A stretch of DNA of 64,000 nucleotides from Streptomyces violaceusniger (GTDB taxonomy: Bacteria > Actinomycetota > Actinomycetes > Streptomycetales > Streptomycetaceae): NCBI GenBank assembly GCA_005405945.1, contig BJHW01000001.1:7626001-7690000 (forward strand), given 5' to 3'. Each line of letters starts with the position of its first letter. Position 1 is the first letter of the stretch. The notes below the pieces were generated by a model, which was not told the origin of the DNA, did no database searches, and saw only the letters and a program-made list of their open reading frames with translations. The translations under genes and the position numbers were made by a program. Shown here piece after piece: positions 15,272 through 25,325 of the stretch.

Positions 15272-16574
15272 AGACCGACCCGAGCAGCCGGAGGGAGCGA
15301 GCGCACGCCGGGTCAGAACCGGCCCACGGCACGCGGCACCGAAGAAGTCGGTCCTCACCCGCCTTCAGGTGCCCGCCGGCAAGGCCATAGCGCTGGCCGC
15401 CATGCCGACGGCCGTGCTGATGGGCATGGGGCTCACCCCGCAGCTCGCCTCGGCCAACCCCCGGCCCGAGGACCGCTACAAGCCCGGACCGTGTGTGTCC
15501 CAGCCGGACGAGGCGGACAAGGACGCCAAGGGCGGCAAGGACGCCTCGGACTCCCAGAGCCAGGACAAGGACGCCAAGGACAAGGGCTCCAAGGGCTCCA
15601 AGGGCTCTGAGGAGTCCTCGGACGGCCAGGCGGGGTCCCGGGACGACAAGGCCGCTCCCACGCCGTCTCCGTCCCCGTCCTCCTCCGCTCCGTCGTCCGA
15701 CGCCGGGGACGAGAAGGAGTCGAAGGAGCCCTCGGCCTCGCCGAGCCCGTCGAAGTCCAAGAACCCCCTGGACCCGCTGGGACTGGGGGACGCGCTCCAC
15801 GACATCTTCACGCCCGACGACAAGGGCGGGGAGGAGTCGGCCGAGCCGAGCGCCTCGCCGAGCCCGTCCTCCAGCGCCGAGCCCGGCTCGTCGCCCTCGC
15901 CGTCCCCGTCCAAGTCCTCCGACAAGCCCACCGATCCGGTCAAGGACACGGTGGACAAGGTGGGCAAGGGCGTCAAGGACACCGTGGACGAGGTGGGCAA
16001 GACCGTCGACGACGCCAAGGACAAGGCGGACAAGGCGCTTCCCAAGCCCTCCGCGTCCGCCTCGAAGGGCGCGGACGGCAAGGAGCCGTTCCCCTGCCCG
16101 AAGTTCGACGCCGACGCGTACGAGAACGCCGAGACGGACCCGACCCCGAGCCTGCTGCCCGAGGACCCCTGGACCCTCAAGAGCACGCTGCTGAGCCTGC
16201 ACGGCCTGGACTACAAGGGCATCGTGGAGGTCAAGACGCAGGGGGGCCAGATCAAGAAGGTCCTGAAGTTCACCGCCTCGGGCGTGGACATCAAGGACCT
16301 CCACCAGCTCGTGGTGGGCCCGGCCGGGACCACCACACATGTGCAGGCGCGCGAGGGATCCACCTCGACCATTCGCAACGGCACGGTGACCATGTACACC
16401 GAGGAGCTGAAAGGGAACCTCCTGGGGCTCATCCCGATCACCTTCAGCCCCAAGAGCCCGCCGCCGGTGAACATCCCCGAGGTGTTCTTCACCGACGTCA
16501 CGGTCACGCAGGCCGGTCAGTTCGGTGGCGATCTGACCGTTCCGGGCATGCATCTGTTCAAGACCGGGGAGTGA
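15261..16574 (+). CDS. Secreted low-complexity protein with conserved beta domain
   Basis: 437 residues from the GTG at 15261, four bases after GGGAGG and overlapping the DUF6114 stop by 11 nt. A membrane or signal segment (about residues 38-65) ends Q-L-A-S-A-N. A disordered region of some 200 residues follows, rich in Lys/Asp then Ser/Pro, with a V-K-D-T-V-D-K/E-V-G-K repeat at about 235-260. The C-terminal 150 residues are a beta-rich domain starting C-P-K-F-D and ending in L-T-V-P-G-M-H. The Ser/Pro stalk suggests a protein that spans or decorates the wall with the C-terminal domain outside. The function is unknown. Confidence 0.8.
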   Translation: MRGEDRPEQPEGASARRVRTGPRHAAPKKSVLTRLQVPAGKAIALAAMPTAVLMGMGLTPQLASANPRPEDRYKPGPCVSQPDEADKDAKGGKDASDSQSQDKDAKDKGSKGSKGSEESSDGQAGSRDDKAAPTPSPSPSSSAPSSDAGDEKESKEPSASPSPSKSKNPLDPLGLGDALHDIFTPDDKGGEESAEPSASPSPSSSAEPGSSPSPSPSKSSDKPTDPVKDTVDKVGKGVKDTVDEVGKTVDDAKDKADKALPKPSASASKGADGKEPFPCPKFDADAYENAETDPTPSLLPEDPWTLKSTLLSLHGLDYKGIVEVKTQGGQIKKVLKFTASGVDIKDLHQLVVGPAGTTTHVQAREGSTSTIRNGTVTMYTEELKGNLLGLIPITFSPKSPPPVNIPEVFFTDVTVTQAGQFGGDLTVPGMHLFKTGE

Positions 16575-16634
16575 TCCCGCGACACCACCGACCCGTTCGG
16601 GAGCCGCACACCCCTCCGCGAGGAGGGAAACGCC

Positions 16635-16670
16635 CGTGGGCACCGCCTCCACTTGGAGACGGTGCCCACG
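16635..16670. terminator. Bidirectional hairpin terminator
   Basis: Arms CGTGGGCACCG and CGGTGCCCACG are perfect, with an inner CTCC-actt-GGAG stem. It sits between the convergent ends of the secreted protein gene and pyk, so it serves both. Confidence 0.8.
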
Positions 16671-16695
16671 GACGCGTTACGGGCCCGTTCGGCTC

Positions 16696-18123
16696 TTACT
16701 GGTTCGCGCCGCCCAGGTGGTGCACCCGGACCATGTTGGTGGTGCCGGGGACGCCGGGGGGCGAACCGGCGGTGATGATCATGGTGTCGCCCTCGGCGTA
16801 GCGGCCCAGCTTCAGCAGCTCGGCGTCCACCAGGTCGACCATCGCGTCGGTGTGCTCGACATACGGCACCACGAAGGACTCCACGCCCCAGCTCAGCGTG
16901 AGCTGGTTGCGGGTGGCGGCGTCGGTGGTGAAGGCCAGGATCGGCTGCTGGGCGCGGTAGCGGGAGAGCCGGCGGGCGGTGTCGCCGGACTGGGTGAAGG
17001 CCACCAGCGACTTGGCGCCCAGGAAGTCGGCGATCTCGGCGGCCGCGCGGGCCACCGAACCGCCCTGGGTGCGCGGCTTCTTGCCCGGCACCAGCGGCTG
17101 CAGACCGCGCGAGAGCAGCTCCTGCTCGGCGGCCTGGACGATCCGGGACATCACCTTGACCGTCTCGACCGGGTAGGAGCCGACCGAGGACTCGGCGGAG
17201 AGCATCACCGCGTCGGCGCCGTCCAGGATCGCGTTGGCGACGTCGGACGCCTCCGCGCGGGTCGGCCGGGAGTTGGTGATCATCGACTCCATCATCTGGG
17301 TCGCGACGATCACCGGCTTGGCGTTGCGACGGCAGAGCTCGATCAGCCGCTTCTGCACCATCGGGACCTTCTCCAGCGGATACTCCACCGCGAGGTCACC
17401 ACGGGCCACCATCACCCCGTCGAAGGCCGCGACGACCTCGGTCATGTTGGCGACCGCCTGCGGCTTCTCCACCTTGGCGATCACCGGTACCCGGCGGCCC
17501 ACCTCGTCCATGATCCGGTGGACGTCCCGGACGTCGGCCGCGTCCCGGACGAAGGACAGCGCGACCATGTCGCAGCCCATCCGCAGGGCGAACTTCAGGT
17601 CCTCGATGTCCTTCTCGGACAGCGCGGGCACATTGACCGCCGCACCCGGCAGGTTGATCCCCTTGTGGTCGGAGATCACCCCGCCCTCGATGACGATGGT
17701 CCGCACCCGCGGGCCCTCGACGGCGGTGACCCGCAGCTCGACATTGCCGTCGTTGATCAGGACCTGGTCACCCTTGGAGACGTCGCCCGGCAGCCCCTTG
17801 TAGGTGGTGCCGCAGATGGTCCGGTCACCGTCCACGTCCTCGGTGGTGATGATGAACTCGTCCCCGCGGACCAGCTCCACCGGGCCGTCCTTGAAGGTCT
17901 CCAGACGGATCTTGGGGCCCTGGAGGTCGGCGAGGACGCCGACCGCGTGCCCGGTCTCCTCGGACGCCTTGCGGACGCGGTGGTACCGCTCCTCATGCTC
18001 CGGGTGGCTTCCGTGGCTCATGTTGAACCGGGCCACGTTCATCCCGGCCTCGATCAGGGACTTCAGCTGGTCGTAGGAGTCGACGGCGGGGCCCAGGGTG
18101 CAGACGATTTTGGAACGGCGCAT
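16696..18123 (-). CDS. pyk: Pyruvate kinase
   Basis: 475 residues, full length for the bacterial enzyme that makes pyruvate and ATP from phosphoenolpyruvate and ADP. Visible landmarks are S-K-I-V-C-T-L-G-P near the start, the nucleotide-site A-R-F-N-M-S-H-G, the active-site block V-I-A-K-V-E-K-P-Q, M-V-A-R-G-D-L, and the T-Q-M-M-E-S-M segment. It is immediately upstream of ackA in orientation terms but 60 bp separates the two, both on the minus strand. In S. coelicolor the corresponding pyk lies in the same context (from memory). Confidence 0.96.
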   Translation of the reverse strand: MRRSKIVCTLGPAVDSYDQLKSLIEAGMNVARFNMSHGSHPEHEERYHRVRKASEETGHAVGVLADLQGPKIRLETFKDGPVELVRGDEFIITTEDVDGDRTICGTTYKGLPGDVSKGDQVLINDGNVELRVTAVEGPRVRTIVIEGGVISDHKGINLPGAAVNVPALSEKDIEDLKFALRMGCDMVALSFVRDAADVRDVHRIMDEVGRRVPVIAKVEKPQAVANMTEVVAAFDGVMVARGDLAVEYPLEKVPMVQKRLIELCRRNAKPVIVATQMMESMITNSRPTRAEASDVANAILDGADAVMLSAESSVGSYPVETVKVMSRIVQAAEQELLSRGLQPLVPGKKPRTQGGSVARAAAEIADFLGAKSLVAFTQSGDTARRLSRYRAQQPILAFTTDAATRNQLTLSWGVESFVVPYVEHTDAMVDLVDAELLKLGRYAEGDTMIITAGSPPGVPGTTNMVRVHHLGGANQ

Positions 18124-18183
18124 GAGGCGGATCCTATCGGGTTTGTTTCGGAGCGGAATATTTCAGTCAAGGGCACAGCGGAG

Positions 18184-19328
18184 CTAGGCGCTGACCAGGT
18201 GATACGTCTGGCTGGCGATCTCCAGCTCCTCATCGGTGGGCACCACGGCCACCGCGACCCGGCTGGCCTCCGTGGAGATCAGCCGCGCCGTGGCGGAGCG
18301 CAGCGCGTTGCGGACGCCGTCCACCTCGATGCCGAACGCGGTGAGGCCGCGCATCGCCGCCTCCCGTACCGCCGCGGAGTTCTCCCCCACACCGGCGGTG
18401 AACGCGATGGCGTCCACCCGCCCGAGCACCGCGGCGTACGCGCCCACATACTTCCGCAGTCGGTGGATGTAGATGTCGAAGGCGAGCTGGGCGGCCTGGT
18501 CGCCCTCGCCCATCCGGCGGCCGATCTCGCGCATGTCGTTGTCCCCGCACAGCCCGGCCAGCCCGCTGCGCTTGTTGAGCAGCGTGTCGATCTCATCGGT
18601 CGACATGCCGCCCACCCGGGACAGATGGAAGATCGCCGCCGGGTCGATGTCCCCGGAACGGGTACCCATCACCAGGCCCTCCAACGGGGTCAGCCCCATC
18701 GAGGTCTCCACGCACCGGCCGCCTCGCACCGCCGAGGCGCTGGCCCCGTTGCCCAGGTGCAGCACGATCGTGTTGACCTCCGCGGGCTCCTTGCCCAGCA
18801 GCTCCGCGGTGGCCCGGGAGACATACGCGTGCGAGGTGCCGTGGAAGCCGTAGCGCCGCACCCCCAGCGGTCGGCGGTCTCCACGTCGATCGCGTAGCGC
18901 GCCGCCGCCTCCGGGATGGTGGAGTGGAACGCCGTGTCGAAGACCGCGACCTGCGGCAGGTCCGGGCGCAGGTCGCGGGCCACCTTGATCCCGGTGACAT
19001 TGGCCGGGTTGTGCAGCGGGGCCAGCGGGATCAGCTTCTCGATCTCCTCGACCACCTCGTCGGTGATCAGGGTCGGCTCGGTGAACCGGGTGCCGCCGTG
19101 CACCACCCGGTGGCCGACCGCCGCCAGCTCGGGCGAGTCGAGGCCCAGGCCCTTGGCGGCCAGCTCGTCGGACACCTGCTTGAGGGCCGCCGCGTGGTCG
19201 GTGACGGGGCCCTCGCCGATGCGCTCCACGATGCCGGAGGCCGGACGGGAGCCGTCGGCCATGTCCAGCAGCTGGTACTTCACGGACGAGGAGCCGGAGT
19301 TGAGGACGAGGACTCGGGAGCCGTTCAC
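18184..19328 (-). CDS. ackA: Acetate kinase (one frame break)
   Basis: AckA makes ATP and acetate from acetyl phosphate. The N-terminal part (V-L-N-S-G-S-S-S-V-K-Y from the GTG at 19328) and the C-terminal part (R-R-Y-G-F-H-G-T-S-H onward) are in different frames. They join exactly if the G5 run at 18861-18865 had six bases, giving 381 residues, a normal length. Catalytic regions on both sides are intact (D-T-A-F-H; H-L-G-N-G-A-S; G-V-G-E-N). The start overlaps the pta stop (GTGA, 19325-19328), as usual for pta-ackA operons. I treat the break as an assembly error; if real, the gene is dead. Confidence 0.9.
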
Positions 19329-21450
19329 GCGGACTGCGCCTTCTGTGTCGGGGACGTCGGGGACGTGGGGGAGGTGGCGGTTGCCGGGGACTGGGCCTGG
19401 ATGGCGGTGATCGAGACGGTGTTGACGATGTCCTGCACGAGTGCCCCCCGGGACAGGTCGTTCACCGGCTTGCGCAGGCCCTGGAGCACCGGGCCGACCG
19501 CGATGGCGCCCGCCGAGCGCTGCACGGCCTTGTAGGTGTTGTTGCCGGTGTTCAGGTCCGGGAAGATCAGCACGGTGGCCTTGCCCGCCACCTCGGACTC
19601 GGGCAGCTTGGTCGCCGCCACCGCGGCGTCCACCGCCGCGTCGTACTGGATCGGGCCCTCGACCAGCAGGTCCGGGCGGCGCTCGCGGACCAGCCCGGTC
19701 GCCTTGCGGACCTTGTCCACGTCGGCGCCGGAGCCCGAGGTGCCGGTGGAGTACGACAGCATCGCGATCCTCGGCTCCACGCCGAACTGGGCGGCCGTCG
19801 TCGCCGACTGGATGGCGATGTCGGCCAGCTGCTCGGCGTCCGGGTCGGGGTTGACCGCGCAGTCGCCGTACACCAGCACCCGGTCGGCCAGGCACATGAA
19901 GAACACCGAGGAGACGATCTGGGCGCCCGGGCGGTCTTGATGATCTCGAAGGCGGGCCGGATGGTGGCGGCGGTGGAGTGGACCGCGCCCGAGACCATGC
20001 CGTCGGCCAGCCCCTCCTGGACCATCAGGGTGCCGAAGTACGACACGTCGGCCACCACGTCGTACGCCAGCTCGTAGGAGACGCCCTTGTGGGCGCGCAG
20101 CTTCGCGTAGCCCTCGGCGAAGCGCTCCCGCAGCGGGGAGGTCTGCGGATCGATGATCTGAGCCTCGGCGAGCTGGATGCCGAGCTCGGCGGCGCGCTTG
20201 CGGATCGCCTCCTCCTCGCCCAGCAGTGTGAGATCGCACACATCGCGGCGGAGCAGTACGTCGGCGGCGCGCAGCACCCGCTCCTCCGCGCCCTCGGGCA
20301 GCACCACCCGGCGGCGGTGGGACCGGGACCGCTCGATCAGCTCGCGCTCGAACATCATCGGGGTGACCCGGCTGGAGCGGCCCACCGAGATGCGCTCGGT
20401 CAGCGCCGCGGTGTCCACATGCCTCTCGAAGAGGCCCAGCGCGGTCTCCGCCTTGCGCGGCGCGCTCGCGGTGAGCTTGCCCTCGATGGCGAACAGCTCG
20501 GCCGCCGTCGGGAAGGACCCGCCCGCCACCGACACCACCGGGGTCCCCGGGGCCAGCCGCGAGGCCAGCGCCAGGATGTCAGGGCCCGGCCGCTCGTCCA
20601 GGGTGAGCAGCACCCCGGCGATCGGCGGGGCGCCCGCGCTGTGCGCGGCGAGCGCGCCGACGATCAGGTCCGCGCGGTCCCCGGGCGTCACCACCAGGCA
20701 GCCCTCGGTCAGCGCGGGCAGGAAGGTCGGCAGCATCGCGCCGCCGAAGACGAGGTCCCGCACGTCCCGGGAGAGCCCGGTGTGATCGCCGAGCAGCACC
20801 TCGGCGCCCAGGGTCCGGACGATCTGGGAGACGGTGGGCGCCGACAGCGACCCGTCCTCGGGCAGCACATAGCTGGGGACCGGCAGCTTGGCGGCCAGCC
20901 GCTCGGCGATGGCCGCGCGGTCCGCGGGCGCCACCCGGTTGACGACCACCGCGACCACGTCGCACCCCCGCCCCTCATAGGCGCGATAGGCGTTGTGGGC
21001 CTCGGCGCCGGCCGACTCGGCGGTCTGTTTCTGACCGCCGACCACCGTGATCACCGAGGCGCCGAACTCATTGGCCAGCCGTGCGTTCAGCCCCAGCTCG
21101 TCGGGGATGCTGGTGGCCGCGTAGTCACTGCCCAGCACCAGGACGTAGTCATACACGTCGGCCACCTCGTGGAAGCGGCCGACCAGCTGCGAGACCAGCT
21201 CGTCGGTGCCCCGCTCGGCCTGGAGTGTGGCCGCGGCCTCGTACGTCATGCCGAAGACGGACTCCGGCGACTGGCTGAGCCGGTAGCGCGCCCGCAGCAG
21301 GTCGAAGAGGCGGTCGGGGTCGTCGTGCACCAGGGGGCGGAAGACGCCGACCCGGTCGACATGGCGGGTCAGGAGCTCCATGACTCCCAGCTCCACGACC
21401 TGGCGTCCGTCGCCACGCTCGACTCCGGTCACGTACACGCTGCGTGTCAC
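19325..21450 (-). CDS. pta: Phosphate acetyltransferase (one frame break)
   Basis: Pta converts acetyl-CoA and phosphate to acetyl phosphate. The long form has an N-terminal P-loop-like/DRTGG region (residues 1-350) and the C-terminal PTA_PTB catalytic domain. The frame breaks inside the catalytic domain: one extra C in the run at 19929-19931 (GGG on the plus strand) restores A-F-E-I-I-K-T-A-P-G-A-Q-I-V-S-S and a 708-residue protein. The start is the GTG at 21450 with GGAGAG upstream. It is co-transcribed with ackA. Both adjacent genes broken at G/C runs points to sequencing error. Confidence 0.9.
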
Positions 21451-21658
21451 GCGTGCTCTCCGTTCCTCTGGCGTTCGTCGGTGTTTTCGTGATGTGCGCT
21501 CATCGGACACAAATTGGCCACATTGACCGGCCCAGTCCTCTTGACAATACCTGCGACCGTGATTAAGGCGCTTGTCGCTCGGGGATACAGCACCACCCCG
21601 CCCATGAAACAATCGGACTGGCTCACATCTACCCGTAGGGAGCAGGAGACACAGCACG

Positions 21659-22684
<1,026 letters not shown>

Positions 22685-22802
22685 TCCGCCACGGCCTGAG
22701 AGGGATGGTGGCCCGCCCCGCCGCCGTGGTCCCGGCCCTCTGGTACTGTCCCCGCCTGATCAAGGGGGAACTGGTCAGGGGATGTAAGGAGTTACGGGCG
22801 GG

Positions 22803-24161
22803 ATGCGTGGTTTATGGGGCCGTGTGTGGCAGCGCCGCACGCCCCTTGTCGTACTGATGGCGGTCGTGGGGATCGCGGGGGCCGTCCTCGTGACCCGGGA
22901 CAGCGGCGGCGGCCATCTCGCCGCCAACCGGGCCCAGTTGAGGAAGGCATGCGACGGCACCCTGCCGTACGGGGACCTCGAACGGCTGGTGCGTGACGAG
23001 CGGCCGGGTGAGCTCAGACAGCACGGCACGATGCTCGCCCCCGGCCAGGAGAGCCGCTCGCTGCTGGACTGCTCGCTGTCGTGGGGCGACGGATACGGGG
23101 TCACGGTCCACGCCGAGGCGCTGGTCTCCGATGTGCCCGAGGCCGTCGAGACCCGGGACCTCCTCGAACCGGCCGGTGGCCGTGGCACCTTCGTGGCGCC
23201 GGGCACCACCGGCCAGTACGGGAAGCGGGGCGCCTGGCTGGTGGCCGACTGCCTGGGCGGGCTCGGCGGCCGGGTCCGGCCCACGACCGATCTGTATGTG
23301 ACGGCCCGGGTGACGGACGGGACTGACGGGACTGACGGCGGCGCCAACGGGACCGACGGGACCGACTCGGCGGACGAGCCCGGCGAGGCGACGGCGGGGA
23401 ACGGCAAGCCGGACCGCGCCACCGCGCTCCTCGGCTTCCGTACCGCCGTACACGTGGCCAACGCCCTCACCAAGGCCCAGCACTGCGGCTCCGGCCCGCT
23501 CATGACGCCGACCGCCGTGGTGGACACGGACGAGACCCATGGCGCGCCCGGCCAGGGCCTGCGCACATGCGAGTGGATCAACGGCTCCACGCTGCCCGGT
23601 GTCGCCTCCGGCTCCTGGACCACCCTCGGCGATCTCCAGGAGTCCACCGGGCTGAGCGCCTGCGCCGGGGAGTGGGACGCGGAGAAGAACGCCGGTGAGC
23701 GCCCGCGCCCGAAGCAGTGGCAGGTCACCGAGGTCGAGGCGGCCAGCTGGTCGGGGATCCTCGGCCGCTCGGCGTACGACTCCTACGAACGCGAGGGCCA
23801 TGTGCCCGGGTGGGGGGCGGAGGACGACGAGCGCCCCGCCGAGGCCGAAAATTCCGAGACGGACGCCGATCCTGGTGTGCGGCAGGAGGACCGCGTCTCC
23901 TCCTACGCCGGACGTCCCCAACTCGCCCTGTGGGCACGGTCGGTGTGCGGTGGCCGCACCACCTACCACCGGGTGGCCGTCTTCCCCGAGATCCGGCTCG
24001 ATGACGGCGAGACGGCCGTCATCGGCGGCAAGGACCGCGCCAGGCTCTCCACCGCCGCGCGTACGGTCCTGGACCGCTATCTCGACGCCGACGACGGCTG
24101 GCCCGCGTCCGCGAAGTGCCGCGACACCAAGGTGCTCGGGGAGGTGGAGCAGTGGCACTGA
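22803..24161 (+). CDS. Anchored extracytoplasmic protein, unknown function
   Basis: 452 residues. One N-terminal helix (about 12-32) follows a basic start, then an extracytoplasmic region with several cysteines (A-C-D-G near 49, L-D-C near 87, A-D-C near 150) and a low-complexity T-D-G repeat at about 175-190. No known domain was recognised. The next gene encodes a paralog: both begin the mature part with A-C-D-G-x-L-P-x-G and share the spacing of later cysteines. The two overlap by 10 nt and are co-transcribed. Confidence 0.8.
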   Translation: MRGLWGRVWQRRTPLVVLMAVVGIAGAVLVTRDSGGGHLAANRAQLRKACDGTLPYGDLERLVRDERPGELRQHGTMLAPGQESRSLLDCSLSWGDGYGVTVHAEALVSDVPEAVETRDLLEPAGGRGTFVAPGTTGQYGKRGAWLVADCLGGLGGRVRPTTDLYVTARVTDGTDGTDGGANGTDGTDSADEPGEATAGNGKPDRATALLGFRTAVHVANALTKAQHCGSGPLMTPTAVVDTDETHGAPGQGLRTCEWINGSTLPGVASGSWTTLGDLQESTGLSACAGEWDAEKNAGERPRPKQWQVTEVEAASWSGILGRSAYDSYEREGHVPGWGAEDDERPAEAENSETDADPGVRQEDRVSSYAGRPQLALWARSVCGGRTTYHRVAVFPEIRLDDGETAVIGGKDRARLSTAARTVLDRYLDADDGWPASAKCRDTKVLGEVEQWH

Positions 24162-25319
24162 CCCGACCCCGCTCACCCGGCTCACCCGGCGTCAGGTCCG
24201 TGCCCTGGTGGCCGTCGCGGTGGCGCTGACCGCCCTCACCGGGGCGTTCGTCTGGTTCGTGGGCAGCGAGGACCGGGCCCTGGCGGGGGCCTGCGACGGG
24301 GTGCTTCCGGTGGGCGAGGTCCGCTCGGTGCTCGGCGACGACACCGACCTGGACGTCACGAACCGCACCGAGGGCTTCTTCGGAGAGAAGGCCGCCAAGA
24401 AGGAGAAGGACGGTGCCGAGCGGGTCAACTCCCTCTCCGTCCACTGCCGGATCACCGCCGAGGACACCGGCCACATCGCCGTCTCCATCGCGGGCGCGCC
24501 CCGCCCCCGCGCCGAGTACGGGTACGACGGCCTCTACACCGCCGTACCCGCCCGCCACACGCTCCCCGTCCCCCTCGGCCACGGCTGGTCCGGCCTGTTC
24601 GCCACCGACTCCGCACGGCTGGACGACGCCGAGGACGGCACGGCCACCACATCCGTACTGCTCGACTGCGCCCGGCGCGGCGACAGTCTGCTGATCACCG
24701 TGGAGACCGCGCTGCGCGGCGCCGCCACCCTCGATGACCCCGCCGTCCGCCCCGACTTCGTCCGCACCGCCACCGCGACCGCCGAGGCGGCCAACGACCA
24801 CTGGGGCTGCGGCGCGCGCCTGGGCAAGCCGGTCCGCACCGTCGGCCTGCCGGTGAACGAGGACGAGTACGAGCCGCTGCTCGGCGCCAAGGGCACCTGC
24901 GCGGCCGTCCCCACCGCCTCGCGCTCCGCCGTCTCCACCGCCCGCGAGACCGCCCGCGACCGCGCACCGCGCGAAGCTTGCGTCCTCGGCACCCGGGACG
25001 GCTCCCCGCTCTACCGCCTGGAGGCGTACTACGGCCCCTACGCGGAGGACGCCCGCTCCCAGTACACCCGGGACTACGACTACGAGAACGTGACCCCGCC
25101 GAGAAGCCCGCCGGGCGGCTCGGCCAGAGCGCCTACTGGGCCGGTGCCGACTGCCCGCGCGGCGCCGAGTCCGCCCTCTACCTCATCCGCGCCGACGCCG
25201 CCGACGGCGAGACCCGCCGCCGCCCCGACCTCGCCTACGAACGCGCCGCCCTGGCGGCCTTCGCCACCGCCTCGGCCGAACACCACGGCTGCGCCGCGCC
25301 GAGCCTGCCGGGCGGCTGA
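24152..25319 (+). CDS. Paralog of preceding anchored protein (two frame breaks)
   Basis: Coding potential, a single membrane helix (A-L-V-A-V-A-V-A-L-T-A-L) and the A-C-D-G-V-L-P-V-G block match the upstream gene. The frame needs one C at 24167-24170, which connects the helix to a GTG at 24152 with GGAGG upstream, and one C at 25094-25097, which joins to the terminal W-A-G-A-D-C-P and H-H-G-C-A-A-P segments. The result is 389 residues. The 5' break is inferred only from start placement; the 3' break is clear. The function is unknown. Confidence 0.7.
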
Positions 25320-25325
25320 GGCCGG

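Noticed and set aside
18184..21450. Programmed frameshifting in ackA and pta
   Set aside because: No slippery heptamer or downstream pseudoknot is evident, and the same single-base G/C-run pattern occurs in over a dozen unrelated genes.
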